From: Gautieria morchelliformis | Taxonomy: Eukaryota; Basidiomycota; Agaricomycetes; Gomphales; Gomphaceae | Reading direction: 5' to 3' | NCBI GenBank assembly: GCA_015179125.1 | Contig: WHVA01000105.1 | Location: forward strand, 186,001 to 250,000 | Length of the DNA: 64,000 bases | Shown here: in pieces, positions 46,420 to 57,086 of the stretch | Layout: every line of letters begins with the position of its first letter | Numbering within the stretch: position 1 is the first letter of the stretch | Program-made: the position numbers and the translations under genes | The notes under the pieces: model-generated | Databases searched by the model: none | Seen by the model: only the letters and a program-made list of their open reading frames with translations | What the model was told of the DNA's origin: nothing

Positions 46420-47690
46420 TTGCAAAAGGGACATAGTGGCATGGACACGTGTGGGTGCAGACCTGGCTTGGATAAGGCCGAGCGCTGCATGTCCTCCCTC
46501 TTCTCCGGACCTTCATGTAGGACCCCTTTGACGTGACTTGCGTTGCATCGTCGTAGTGAGGCGGCACGCTGGTCATCGAGGTCCGTGAACCTTTGTTGTT
46601 ATCCGTGTTGTTGTTACGTACTAACTCCCGCAGACCTCGTCACGAAACGTCCGGGCTGACCCTCGTATGGCGCCACGTTTCCGATGCTCTCATGTCCGGC
46701 TGCTTTCGCGTCACGTGCTTTCAAGTACGTGTTTAGACGGCCTGTCGGAGTAATGATCTGCTTTGACTATGGTGGGTGGTGATGTTTTGTGGTCGCTGAG
46801 GTGCTGACGCGTGTGCAGGCTGTCCGCTGCCTCACATTCGGATACATTGCGGAAGGAATCCCGCAGTGTTCCGGAACGTCTAACCGCCACCCACCCAACC
46901 AGCCAACCCACTAAGCGCCGTGTCGTTCTAGCGGGCGTAAGTCGAGCTTGGCTGTTCCATACTCGTCTCTCACGCTGCGAGTTTACAGAGGTACCGTAGA
47001 TGGATGTCTAGTTATATCAGTCCTGTGTCACCAGCTATCGACGCACTCGCTCTCGCCCACACGTCGTGCCTTCGCGCGTCCCGCTCCGCACCCCGGACCC
47101 GGCTCGCTAGCCATCTCGTCTTTGGTCCGACCGAGTTTCTCGTCAACTGTCTTGTGTCATTGGCACTTGATGTCTCTGACCGTCCTTTCCGGTGCCCTAT
47201 CTCAAATCAAATACCCAGTTCCCCTGCGACACGAATCCCCATCCCCCCGTGCCGTCACCTCTCCCCGACACCGCTCCTATAAATCCCTCGCCGAACTCCC
47301 TGATGCGGTCCTCTGCTCTGTCCGCCTTGCACGCTGCACACTCTGCCCCCGGGCCTGATCGCCCCTAGGGCACCCGGAGCCCGATCGCCTCGCGGGTTAA
47401 CGCCTCTCCAGCCCTAAGACCACGCACACCAAGACAACTGAGCCCCGCCTTCCACAGTACTATGCGCGTATGAAATAAGGGTTGGTCTAAGTCGGAATCG
47501 CCGTGGCGTCCGTATGCTAGCTGCGGTTTTAGTGTCCAGCTTGTCGCTGCATGTGATGTGCCGCTTTCTTCGGGAGCGGAGGGTGGGCTTGGGTGGATGT
47601 CAAGTTGGAAGTTGTTTCGCGTATGTATGGAGTCGCTTGCAATCTGTATCGTAGCTTGTTCTAGCTACTTGATACTGTGACACTATGCAT
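46420..47690 (+). repeat. R3 repeat copy
   Basis: Third long member of the R family, nearly identical to R2 except for short indels. Confidence 0.8.
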
Positions 47691-47762
47691 GATCGCGTAA
47701 GGATTTCAAGCAGCAAATAAGTCAAATCCACGCACCTGCTCACATCCACCCCATCCCATGTC

Positions 47763-47847
47763 ACTATTGAAAAAACAAAGGTGCACAAAACTGTAAGAAA
47801 ACCCTTTTCTTACAGTTTTTTACACTATTCTTACAGTTTTTTTGCAC

Positions 47848-47878
<31 letters not shown>

Positions 47879-47900
47879 CACAATTTTATTGTAGTGTAAG
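47763..47900. repeat. AT-rich hairpin and poly-T, MITE-like
   Basis: A perfect inverted repeat AAAACTGTAAGAAAA / TTTTCTTACAGTTTT at 47786-47820, then a repeat of the TTACAG motif and about 29 T residues. The outer sequences CACTATTG and (complemented) CACTACAAT resemble inverted ends. Classification uncertain. Confidence 0.5.
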
Positions 47901-48096
47901 AGAGGGAGAAGCTTATCAGGTGAGGGATTGCATGCCCACTCAGACCGGTCAACACTTCAAACTGAGGACATGCCATGTGTGAGGACACGCCATGTGTGAG
48001 GATGTTTTGGAACCCTTCAAGACTTTGGTGTCAGAGCTAACACTTTGGTCTATCAGAATATGTCATATACGAAACTGCAAGAATATTAAACACTAC

Positions 48097-49534
48097 TAGG
48101 GATGCACACCGTGCCGTACATCCACGGCTGTACGGTGCCGTATTACGGCCACGGCACCCGTACCGTCGAGGGTCTGTGCTCTGTGCCGACGGTACGGATA
48201 CGGTATGGTTTGATGCCGTATGATGCCGTATTTGTACGGCCGTATACGGTATGTACGGCGATATACGGCATGCACTACTGTTTCAATTTCAGCTCTATTT
48301 CAGCTTCAGCTCCTTGATGTCGTCTCCTACTCAAGTGCCAAGTGAGTCCGCCATCCACACCTACCAAGTGTACTATGTACTATTTCACATACTCACGTCA
48401 CTACACAGAACCCAAGTGAGCAAACCGAGGGAAAAATATGGCAGCATTGATTGAAAAGGAAGGGCTGGATGAAGTTGGCCGTCCTACGAAACGCCCGAAT
48501 CTGCATCGTCAGCAGTAGCGCAAACGCAAGCAACCCAAGAAGACCATGCAAGAAGAGGTTGAGGACGAGGACGATGATGAAGATCGTGACTTCTCAGACT
48601 CGAGCTCTGGTGATGTATTAAGCTCAGAATCCGAGTCAAATGTGTCTGACAATGCGATTCCAAATCACGAAGTGCGTTTCTCGTTATATCTACCTATTCC
48701 CTACTCACCTAGTACTTGATCCTCACATCTCTTATGAAGGGATGGAGCTTGATTATGCAGGCGACGAGTCGCTTTCTGAACATCTCGAATCATCAAAAAA
48801 AATCTGTATGAATACTATGAGGCCCATTATGCGGGCAAACACTCTGCATCTTCGCAAGTGACTGATCCTGTGCCTGGTCCATCAGCTGAAGCTTCAGCCC
48901 CTCCTCACTCCCCTCCAAAGAATTTTACATCGCGCTTTCAGCGGAAGGCCAAGGCAGCGATCCATGAACTCGATGAATTCTTCAAGCTTCCTCAAGAGGA
49001 TTTCAAGGCTTGCAATCCAATCCATTGGTGGATGGGTCGCCGTGCTCAATTCCCCAACTTGTTTTTGCTTGCTCGGGACATTCTCTGTATCCCCGGTTGC
49101 GTACTATGCTGTTATTGGAGTTTTTAGGGCTGACATTGTGACTATCCTAGGATCTGCCGTCGCCGTTGAGCGAGTTTTCTCAGGAGGTCGTGACACAATC
49201 TCATTGTGACGTGCAAGGCTTCAGCCTGAAACCATCAAAGTTCTAATGCTCAGCAAAAAAAAGCTTCATCTTGAACGCGCTCAGTGCAAAGCTGCAGTAC
49301 GTCGTTAACATACCATGATTAGATCTTGTATCTACATTTACAATGCTATAATACAACCGTCAACTGTAATACGGACGGTACGGTACTGTACCGTACCTGT
49401 ACCGTACCGTCGGAGGGAGGAGGTCTCGATCATACGGACGGCATACGGTCTGCCGTATCCGTCAACTCGCCGTACATTATACGGCCGTGGCCGTAATACG
49501 GACGTGGCCGTAATACGGACGGTGTGCATCCCTA
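48097..49534 (+). mobile_element. hAT-B, internally deleted hAT element
   Basis: 1438 bp with ends TAGGGATGCACACCGT on both sides (inverted) and an exact 8-bp target duplication AACACTAC (48089-48096 and 49535-49542). The outer 170 bp at each side carry dense, often palindromic CCGTA/TACGG motifs, typical transposase-binding subterminal repeats. Only the two ends of a transposase gene are left. Confidence 0.92.
48317..49308 (+). pseudogene. hAT-B transposase remnant (N- and C-terminal pieces)
   Basis: The N-terminal part has a basic stretch followed by an acidic run (EEVEDEDDDEDRDFSDSSS, near 48555-48610). The whole catalytic centre is missing. The C-terminal dimerisation region follows: YEYYEAHYAGKHS, FKACNPIHWWMGRRAQFPN, LFLLARDILCIPG, an intron at 49097-49151, SAVAVERVFSGGRDTISL, then a TGA (49207-49209) where the family has Arg, then RARLQPETIKVLMLSKK to a TAA at 49306-49308. 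It cannot transpose on its own. Confidence 0.8.
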
Positions 49535-49542
49535 AACACTAC

Positions 49543-50839
49543 TGTCGTAATGAATAACAAACTATTAGTCTGTAGGTTTGAGGACGACTATCGGGGTCCA
49601 AGTATTCCAAAAAGATAGGAATGGCTTCACAGGAGAGTTTGTAAGTGGACTGACCCGATTAATGTCAATGCACTGCAATAAACAAGCGACTAGGGTTTAA
49701 GAAGTGACTTGTGAAAGTCACTGAACAGGAAAGTCACTGATCAGTTCGTCTCGGGTATTGGAGAGCTAATTGACAAGGAAATTGATTGTCAGACTCACTC
49801 TGCAGAATTTCACCTGGAGTGTTAGTCCGGGTGGCTAAGTAGAAACACAACTACTTAACTGAGAATCAATACACTAAGTAAGCGTAATAACCCTAGCTGG
49901 GGTTAGCAGCTTAGTAAGCTGTGCAAGCTTGGCAAGTCACATGAGGTACGTGGATAGTAGATGATGATGTATTGGCTGATGAAAGGTGGGCAGTAAGGCC
50001 TCCTTTTATTTTGTATCTACTATCTATTAATAGACTAGAATGAGTCACGAAGAAATAGGGTAGTGAGTCATTGAGAAAAAGGGTAGTGAGTCAGAGCATG
50101 TGTTGGCCAATCGCAGTCCACGAATAGGGTGTGAGTCATGCACTGAGTCACACAGAAATGGGGTAGTGAGTCAGAGCATGTGTTGGCCAATCACGGTTCA
50201 CGATTAGGGAGTGAGTCATGCACTGAGTCATGCAGAAATGGGGTAGTGAGTCAGAGTGAAAAAGGGTAATGAGTCAGAACTTGTGTTGACCAATCGCAGC
50301 CCATGATTAGGGGGTGAGTCATATGCAGAAATGGGGTAGTGAGTCAGGCAGAAGTCACGTCTAAGAATAAGATACACCCCTATTCTTAAAGAGGATTAGC
50401 TCAACACAGCCTTTCATTGGTAAGAGGCCTCTCAGCCAATGATACGCCAGAGTCCGAGCATGAGTCACGTGCCGAGCCAGGCTCTGAGTCATGCAGGAGT
50501 CATTTCCCAAGTCACAAGACTTTGGACCAATAATACTCCAGCTTGGCAGTGAGTCATGACCCTAATTCTATTTAGGAGTGTAGTCATGGCACAGCACAGC
50601 CTAGCATAGCCTTGTTGCTATGGTAGCATAGGTTGGGCTGAGTTTGTATTGCACAAACTGTGTTGTGGAGGCTTGGGAATAAATTGCTATTTCTAGAGTG
50701 CTGAGTCCGAACCTCGTAAGTGTCCACAGGCTCGAGTTCGGGTTCGCAACTCTGCTGCAACAGAATAGAAGTGTTTTGAGCCAAAGACTTCGTTAAAAAT
50801 GGCGAAGAAATGGTAGGAAATTAGAGGAAGTTTAAATAG
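49543..50839 (-). repeat. LTR-like non-coding region
   Basis: No coding sequence. On the minus strand it reads like an LTR: a repeat-rich upstream part (see the TGAGTCA array), an AT-rich AAAATAAAAGGAGG box near 50000, and a pyrimidine-rich downstream part. No second copy in the window, so the limits are unknown. Confidence 0.4.
50041..50556. promoter_or_regulatory. Array of 15 TGAGTCA (AP-1/Gcn4-type) sites with CCAAT boxes
   Basis: TGAGTCA occurs 15 times in 516 bp, at 50041, 50064, 50087, 50132, 50144, 50167, 50212, 50224, 50247, 50270, 50315, 50340, 50461, 50485 and 50550, all in one orientation. The first twelve sit in an imperfect repeat of about 80 bp together with CCAAT (50107, 50187, 50290). 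Two CCAAT boxes also occur at 50436 and 50526. The motif is the binding site of bZIP regulators of the Gcn4/AP-1 type. Confidence 0.75.
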
Positions 50840-52064
50840 TTCATCCCCAATGATAGGAATACCTGTATGCTATATTTTAAGGTCACTATATTGAAAATAC
50901 ATGGAAGTTCTCCTATTTGACTGGCAAAGCAGGATCCCATACAGAGGACATGCTATCTACCGAGGTTATTAGCAGTTCAACCACCTCTTTGGTCACCAGG
51001 CAAAACAGATCGCATAGCTCTGACTTCATACTATCCAGTCCTGGCATGTATAGCGGAGTTAACTCATATGGGTGTGAGCGAGGGGCACCCAGCCCTCAGA
51101 TACAAAGGGATCAATTCACCACTCCCTGATGGATCAACTGCCTTTATTATCAAGCTTGGAACACCGATCAATGAAGGCAACTTGGATGGGAGCGATAGGT
51201 GGCCTACAGCACCAACCGCAGCTGTGCAGAGTAAAATGAGGACATGCATCACAAGAGAAGGAAATGTCCTGCCTATCATCACATCTGTCTGCCTTGGGAC
51301 TCATGCTTGGGATTTACTCAACAACAACCAAGGAAGGGACAGAGCACATTAAATCTGACTGCATTTTGGGTCTTCCCTCATTTCTGATTTTGGTATTGTT
51401 TCTATTTCTCTGAGAGTGTCACTGGAGGATCAGCTGGCATATCTATATAAAAGCATTGTCAAAATTAAGGATCCCCAAGATCACTATTGGATCTATTTCA
51501 CAACGCACAAGGGCAAGGAATTGCTACTGGAATGTAACGTGTAAACTGTTCATTTTTGACATGTGTCTGGTGTGCATGGATTCCATTATTTTGATGATTC
51601 CTTTCATGGTGGATTTTCTGATGGCATTCCTGTATGGTTCCAAGACAGTGCAGTGACCCCCAAAGTGGCATATCAACTATGGAATGGAGCCACTTTTCTG
51701 TTCTTCGAGATGAAAGCCTTCTCAAAGCTTTGAAACCTGTGGATTATAACAATAGGCACAATCTTATAATCTCTGATGATTCAGTCGAGGCCATTACCAC
51801 TTTCATGTCTAGAGTTGCTGCGAGGACCATCACAGATGTCAAGAGGGAGGTCTGCATGTTGGAATCTGTGTAGGCACACTGCACACTGGGGAACACACTA
51901 TGCATACTGGGGAGCACTGGGAGAACCACAGTGCAGGTTGCAGCACAGAAACATTTTATAAAAGCACCTCAAGTCCCTTCAGTCGGTATCCTTGCACCTT
52001 GGGCAACCCAGCTGATAATGAGGCATATGACCCAGACCTTTATGATGTAGATGATAGGTATATA
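50840..52064 (+). other. Unidentified, possibly decayed coding region
   Basis: Between about 51060 and 51870 three successive plus frames read like protein: HPALRYKGINSPLPDGSTAF and NVLPIITSVCLGTHAWDLL, then VHGFHYFDDSFHGGF and VTPKVAYQLWNGATFLFFE, then LKPVDYNNRHNLIISDDSVE. Frame changes and stops separate them. I do not recognise the family. Confidence 0.35.
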
Positions 52065-54616
52065 CAGTCAAACCTGTCTTAATACATACCTGAGATAACC
52101 CATACTCGGCTACATTCCATAGTTTTGGCTGTCCACCGAGATGTTTCATAAGTAATCTGATCAACTCTGCCATAACCAATAATACATGATTGGGTGGCGG
52201 TATATAACCCATGAACTTATTAAAATGTATCTATTTTTGGAAAAAATAACTCTGAAAAGCACTAAAAAAGCTTCACGCATGCAAGTGTCTGACCAGATAT
52301 GACCGTGCCGCCACTTAAAGTGCTGAAAGCGGGCTTGGCTAAGCTTACTGCCAATGTCAAGCTTCGTAAAGATGATCTAACCAGTCAACTAAGAGATGAA
52401 GAAAAGATCACAGAGGAGGACGAAGCCTGGCTTGACGGTGATGCAAACCTTGTTGATGAGGAGTACCTTATCGAGTTTTTAGAAAAGGCTTCGAACTACG
52501 AGACAGTGCAGCAGCAGCTTTCATCAAAGCAGAGAGAAGTGGTCAATCGGTTGAAGACACTTGCAGACAATGATGAGAAAGAGAAGCCGAATGGAGATAA
52601 GACAAATGGCGGGAAAGACTCGAAGAAGCGCAAGATGTGTAGCCTCTATTCTTGATCAAAGAGACTCCAGATACTCAGCTTGTCGGCAGGATGTGAGCAG
52701 AATAAGAAGGAATCAAAAGCTCCGGTATTCACCAAAAAAGAAAACGCAACATTGGAACAAAGGATCGAGATTCTCAATTGGCACCATGCCAGTATTGAGA
52801 AGAACCAGACAAAAACTGCGAGGCACTGGGACCCCATCTACCCAAATCTATGCCTCAAACAGCCCGTTATTTCTTCCTGGCTCAAGAATGAGAAGAAATG
52901 GCGCGATGAGTGGGAAACAAGTGGGAGTCATAGACTCAAAAGGAAAAAGCATGCCGAACATCCACAGGCGAATGATATGCTTGAGTTATGGACACTCAAA
53001 GCGATGCGAGACGGAGTCCATGTCACAGGAGCCGTTTTGAGACACAAATGGACAAAGTTCGCGGATCTTATCGGGATACCTGAGAATGAGAGGATTAATC
53101 TGAGCGAGGGTTGGCTGGCCAGTTTCAAGAACCGTTGTGGATTGAAACAGTACAGGTTCCATGGAGAGGCAGCCTCTGCCAAACCAGATGATATTGAAAA
53201 GGAACGTGCAAGAATCAGGGAGCTCATCGCCGATCTCAAATATCCGTTGAAGGACATCTTCAACATGGACGAAACAGGGTTATTCTATGCGTAAGAACTT
53301 TCACTGTCATATCAGAACCTCACTGATGCGTGATGGTTCTGTTAGAATACCGCCTGATCATGGCTTGACAGACAAACCAAGTTCTGGCATCAAAGGAGAT
53401 AAGGCACGATTGACTTACGCATTGACCATGAATGCTAGCGGTAGTGAAAAGCTACAGCCTCTCGTGATAGGAAAGTGGCAGCGTCCCTGCCCATTTCAAA
53501 AGAAGTTTGGTCACCAATTGGGCTTTTATTACCGGAATAATGCAAAAGCTTGGATGACTACCACTATCTACCAAGAGTGGCTTTATGAATGGGATGCAAA
53601 GCTTCGACACGAAGGACGCTACATCCTTCTACTACAAGACAAGTTTAGTGCCCATAACCCCCCTGAAGATCTGACAAACATATGAGTCGAAAACTTTGCC
53701 GCAAATCTCACCGCTCACGTTCAACCTGCCAACTCAGGGATAATCAGAAATTTCAAGGGACATTACCGTGGGTTGTTTGTGGATTGGGCCATTAACCGCT
53801 ATGATGAAGATGTTCCTCCTTCGGAAATCTATAAAATCAATCAGCTTGAAGCTATGCGAATGGCAGCACAAGCCTGGGGAGAGGTAGATGTGACCACAAT
53901 CCAGCATTGTTGGCATAAGTCTGGTATCCTCCCGACGAACCTTATAATCGACGATATTGCTATTCCAACCCCATCCGTCGCAATTGAGTCTTTCCTCAGT
54001 GAAATGACCACTCGGGATGATCCTTCGTCAGCAAATACTGATCTGGTAGAGCAGAATGTCATGGATGGGTTGGACCAATTGGAGAAAAGGGGAGTTCTCC
54101 AGGCTAAAAACAAAATGAGCATTGAGGAGCTCCTGAATCCGTTCAATGAGACAGTAATGCAGGAGAACGTTACAGATGAGGAGGTTTACACAGCTGTGAT
54201 GGAAGTGACGGAAACGACACCAGAGGATTATGAACAGGTGGAACCAATGGAAACCGTTGAGCCACCACCATCTCGCAAGGATGTTCTGGCTGCTGTCACA
54301 ACAATTCAAAGGTTTATTGCAGGAATGGATGCGGGCTATGCTCGTGAGCTCGAAGTTGTGCTGAGAAAATTTGGTCGCGAGACACGTCTTGAGCACACTC
54401 TCGCAATGGGAACATCTAAAATAACTGACTACTTCTCCTAAAACTTGTAGATAGCGTTAAAAGTGTCTATAAGTATTCATCTGAAGGTACTTCAATTAGT
54501 CACGTGATAATCCTAGATTTAAGCGCCACAAAGGTCCTCCATGCTATCCCATACTCTATGACAACCCATAGGTTGAGGCGTCCACGGAGCGGTATGGATT
54601 ATCACAGGTTTGACTG
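52065..54616 (+). mobile_element. pogo-type DNA transposon, nearly intact
   Basis: 2552 bp, ends CAGTCAAACCTGT on both sides (inverted), flanked by TA (52063-52064 and 54617-54618), the Tc1/mariner/pogo target. It carries one transposase gene in the sense direction. Confidence 0.9.
52299..54441 (+). pseudogene. pogo transposase (CENP-B HTH plus DDE_1), one stop codon
   Basis: Exon 1 (52299 to about 52640) encodes an acidic/coiled N-terminus. After an intron, 52700-53292 has the two helix-turn-helix units of the CENP-B type (VISSWLKNEKKWRDEW, LSEGWLASFKNRCGLKQY) and the first catalytic Asp in FNMDETGLFYA. An intron at 53293-53347 (GTAAGA..TAG) follows. Then LTYALTMNASGSEKLQPLV and ILLLQDKFSAH with the second Asp, where the following Asn is Lys. 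TGA at 53683-53685 replaces an Arg before VENFAANLTAHVQPANSG, and the frame then stays open to KITDYFS. Apart from the stop and the Lys it looks functional. Confidence 0.85.
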
Positions 54617-54780
54617 TATGAACATCCCATATGGTGAAAATGCTTATAATCATCACACCTTTTGAGGATATACACACAGGGATCACATGACATAGGAAAC
54701 ATGAGAAGAGGATATATTTTACGTGATGCATTTTATTTACCCCAATGTGTTTGACATTACCGATGAATTTGACCTACACC

Positions 54781-54808
54781 CCCACGCGAAGCGTGGGTAC
54801 CCACCTAG
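54781..54808 (+). mobile_element. Helitron 3' terminus
   Basis: Hairpin CCCACGC-GAA-GCGTGGG (54781-54797), then TACCCACCTAG with T next (54809). A hairpin about 10 bases before CTAG and an insertion between CTAG and T define Helitron 3' ends. The T begins copia-3 coding sequence, so the Helitron was inserted in copia-3. Its 5' end (TC...) could not be located; the pogo element and perhaps the region from 49.5 kb may lie inside it. Confidence 0.7.
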
Positions 54809-55639
54809 TTGTCACTAAAGGGTACAGTCAGGTGCCCGGTCTCCATTATAATGAGACATATGCTCCAGCTATGTGCTGGTAAACATTCCGAATCATTCTA
54901 GCTATTGGCACAATACACGACATCAAAATATGTCAGTTCAACGTGAAGTCAGCATACTTACATGGAGTAATTCAAGAGAAAGTGTGGGTTGAACAACCGG
55001 AAGGGTTTAAAGTGCTGGGGAAGGAACATTTGGCTCTGAGATTGAAGAAGACCCTGTATGGGATGAAACAAGGTGGGAATAAATGGAGGAAGACCCTTGA
55101 AGAATTTATGGAGAAGACTCTCAAATGGACTTGCTCTGAACATGACCGAGCAGTCTTCTTTAGGATGTTGAATGATGGATCGTGGGCCATCGTGGGATTC
55201 TGGGTCGACGACGCTATGTCAGTAGGTCATGAAAATCAACTCCTTGAACTTGAAGATGCATTTGGTCAACGATTTGGCATATCTGGCCAAGGCGACATGC
55301 ACTGGATTCTTGGGACAGCTCTCAGTTGAGGTGCTAAGTCAAATTTAATCCATATCTCGCAGAAAATTTATATTGAGGACATGGCGATAAAATTCAAAGT
55401 ACAGAATATGAAACCACCCAAAATTCCTATTCCCCTCAGCATCGATTTCTCCACAATCACAAATGATGATGAACAAAAGAATCAAACGAAGGATTTTCCC
55501 TACTGTGAGCTGATTGGCAGTCTAATGTTTGCTGCCACAGTATCCCACCCCGATATATCACACACAGCCAACAAACTGGCACGATACTCATTGAATCCCA
55601 GTCAAGCTCATTGGAACCTAGCAAAACAAATCCTTCAGT
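54809..55639 (+). pseudogene. copia-3 reverse transcriptase fragment
   Basis: Starts VTKGYSQVPGLHYNETYAPA directly after the Helitron end and continues QFNVKSAYLHGVIQEKVWV, LYGMKQGGNKWRK, FWVDDAMSVG, GDMHWILGTALS. TGA at 55327-55329 is followed in frame by HISQKIYIEDM and LIGSLMFAATVSHPDISH, and the fragment ends with AHWNLAKQILQ where Harbinger-2 begins. The first catalytic Asp (FDVKSAYLHG in the family) is Asn. RNase H is missing. Confidence 0.85.
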
Positions 55640-55835
55640 AGAGTGTATTTGTAGCTGATAATTATTAGCCCCAGCGTATTCTGACCTGAATAAAAATTAT
55701 TAAACGAGCATGGAAATATATTAAGTCAGAATGCATCCACTACTCACGTCCACTCGCGTCCACCACTTATATCCATCGTGTCCACCACTCCGCTGCTCAC
55801 CCAAGCTCCAGTACAACCTCTGATTGATATCCCTC

Positions 55836-56861
55836 ATGCTTCCAGTCCCTACATCATCATTTTATGGACCCAGGACCAAATCCCTGACCCTGTCAACACC
55901 GCCGGCTGTGATCGACCCGGTCCTGCTCACCGCAGATATTCGCATGCCTGCTCCACCCATCATACATGGGTTGGCAACCTCCTTGGGTGAAGCTGGGGCA
56001 GGCCAACCTATCAAAATGTGTAAGTCACGCGACCTCGAACATCTTCTGGGCGCCGTGATCGACATCAACCGGTTTGTGGCGCCGCATTCTAAAATTGGAA
56101 ATCGATGGAAGGAAGTGACTAAAATCGTGCAGGCAAAGGGGTTCTGCCAGAACCGGGAGCCTGAGACATTGAAGAACAAAGTTTCATCTCTGTTGGGATG
56201 GGTAGAGAGGTACATGATCATTTCCTGTCTCATTCACCACATTCTGATAATTATATTTACAGGGGGGGAAGAAGAAAAAGGCTCGGTCACCTCTTGGCAA
56301 GGAGCTTGAGAGTGATCCAGCCGGCTTTGCTGCACTCTCAGGGAAGCTAGACACCATCCAACACCTCAAAATCCAGGCGAAGGATATGTGTGAGGACCAG
56401 AAGGCCCATGCCAAAGAAGTGTGTTTTTTTTTTTAATTAATATTTTTAGATACTAAGTGTCTACAGGCCCAGAATTGGCTTCGGGCAGCTGGAGAGATCT
56501 TGTGTGCGTCCATGATGCACGGCCACAAGCCCATGGCCACGAAGTGTACATGTCCCTCCACTCCCTCATCTGATGGGGAGAGCACGAAAGAAACTCGCCG
56601 GTGGACAGCCCGCTAGAATCTGGCAGGGAAATGTCAAAGAGGATGCGACTCACAAGTGTAAGTCGTGTCTATTCAGGTCGTGATATGGCAAAGGTCGCTC
56701 GGCTCATGGAGAAGGGCGACGCACGTGAGGATCGCAAGGAGCAGAAGATGGAGGAGTTTCATGCAAGCCTTCTTGAGAGGCATGACAGGGCTATCGATAT
56801 CCAAGAGCGGACATCGACAGCGCTCTTGGATATCTTGAGGCAGGGTCTGCTCAATAACTAG
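55836..56861 (+). pseudogene. Harbinger-2 Myb/SANT-like gene, frameshifted
   Basis: Same exon plan as copy 1: 55836-56209, 56263-56418, 56467-56861. DNA-binding domain KSRDLEHLLGAVIDINRFV, KIGNRWKEVTKIVQAKGFC, LKNKVSSLLGW; middle exon DPAGFAALSGKLDTIQHLK; coiled-coil end ARLMEKGDAREDRKEQKME to LLDILRQGLLNN. A frame change near 56590-56600 in the last exon leads to a stop, so a full protein is unlikely. Confidence 0.7.
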
Positions 56862-57086
56862 TACTTAATTACTAGTACTTAATTTCTTGTTAAACCTCCA
56901 GTTTCAGAGTAATTTCAGAGTAATTTCTTGTTAAACCTCCAGTTTCAAAGTAATTTCATGGTAATTTCTCAATTTAATGTGTTAAATACAGAGTTTCAAA
57001 GTAATATCTCATTTTAATTTGTTAAACACAAAATTTCATAGTCATTTCAAAGTAATTTCACGAGAGGCACAAGCACAGCTACAACA

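Larger units (their letters stand above)
43539..47762 (+). repeat. Tandem duplication, unit B (4.2 kb)
   Basis: Same orientation as unit A. Contains hydrolase copy B, the spacer and R3. Slightly shorter owing to deletions in the spacer and R3. Confidence 0.85.
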
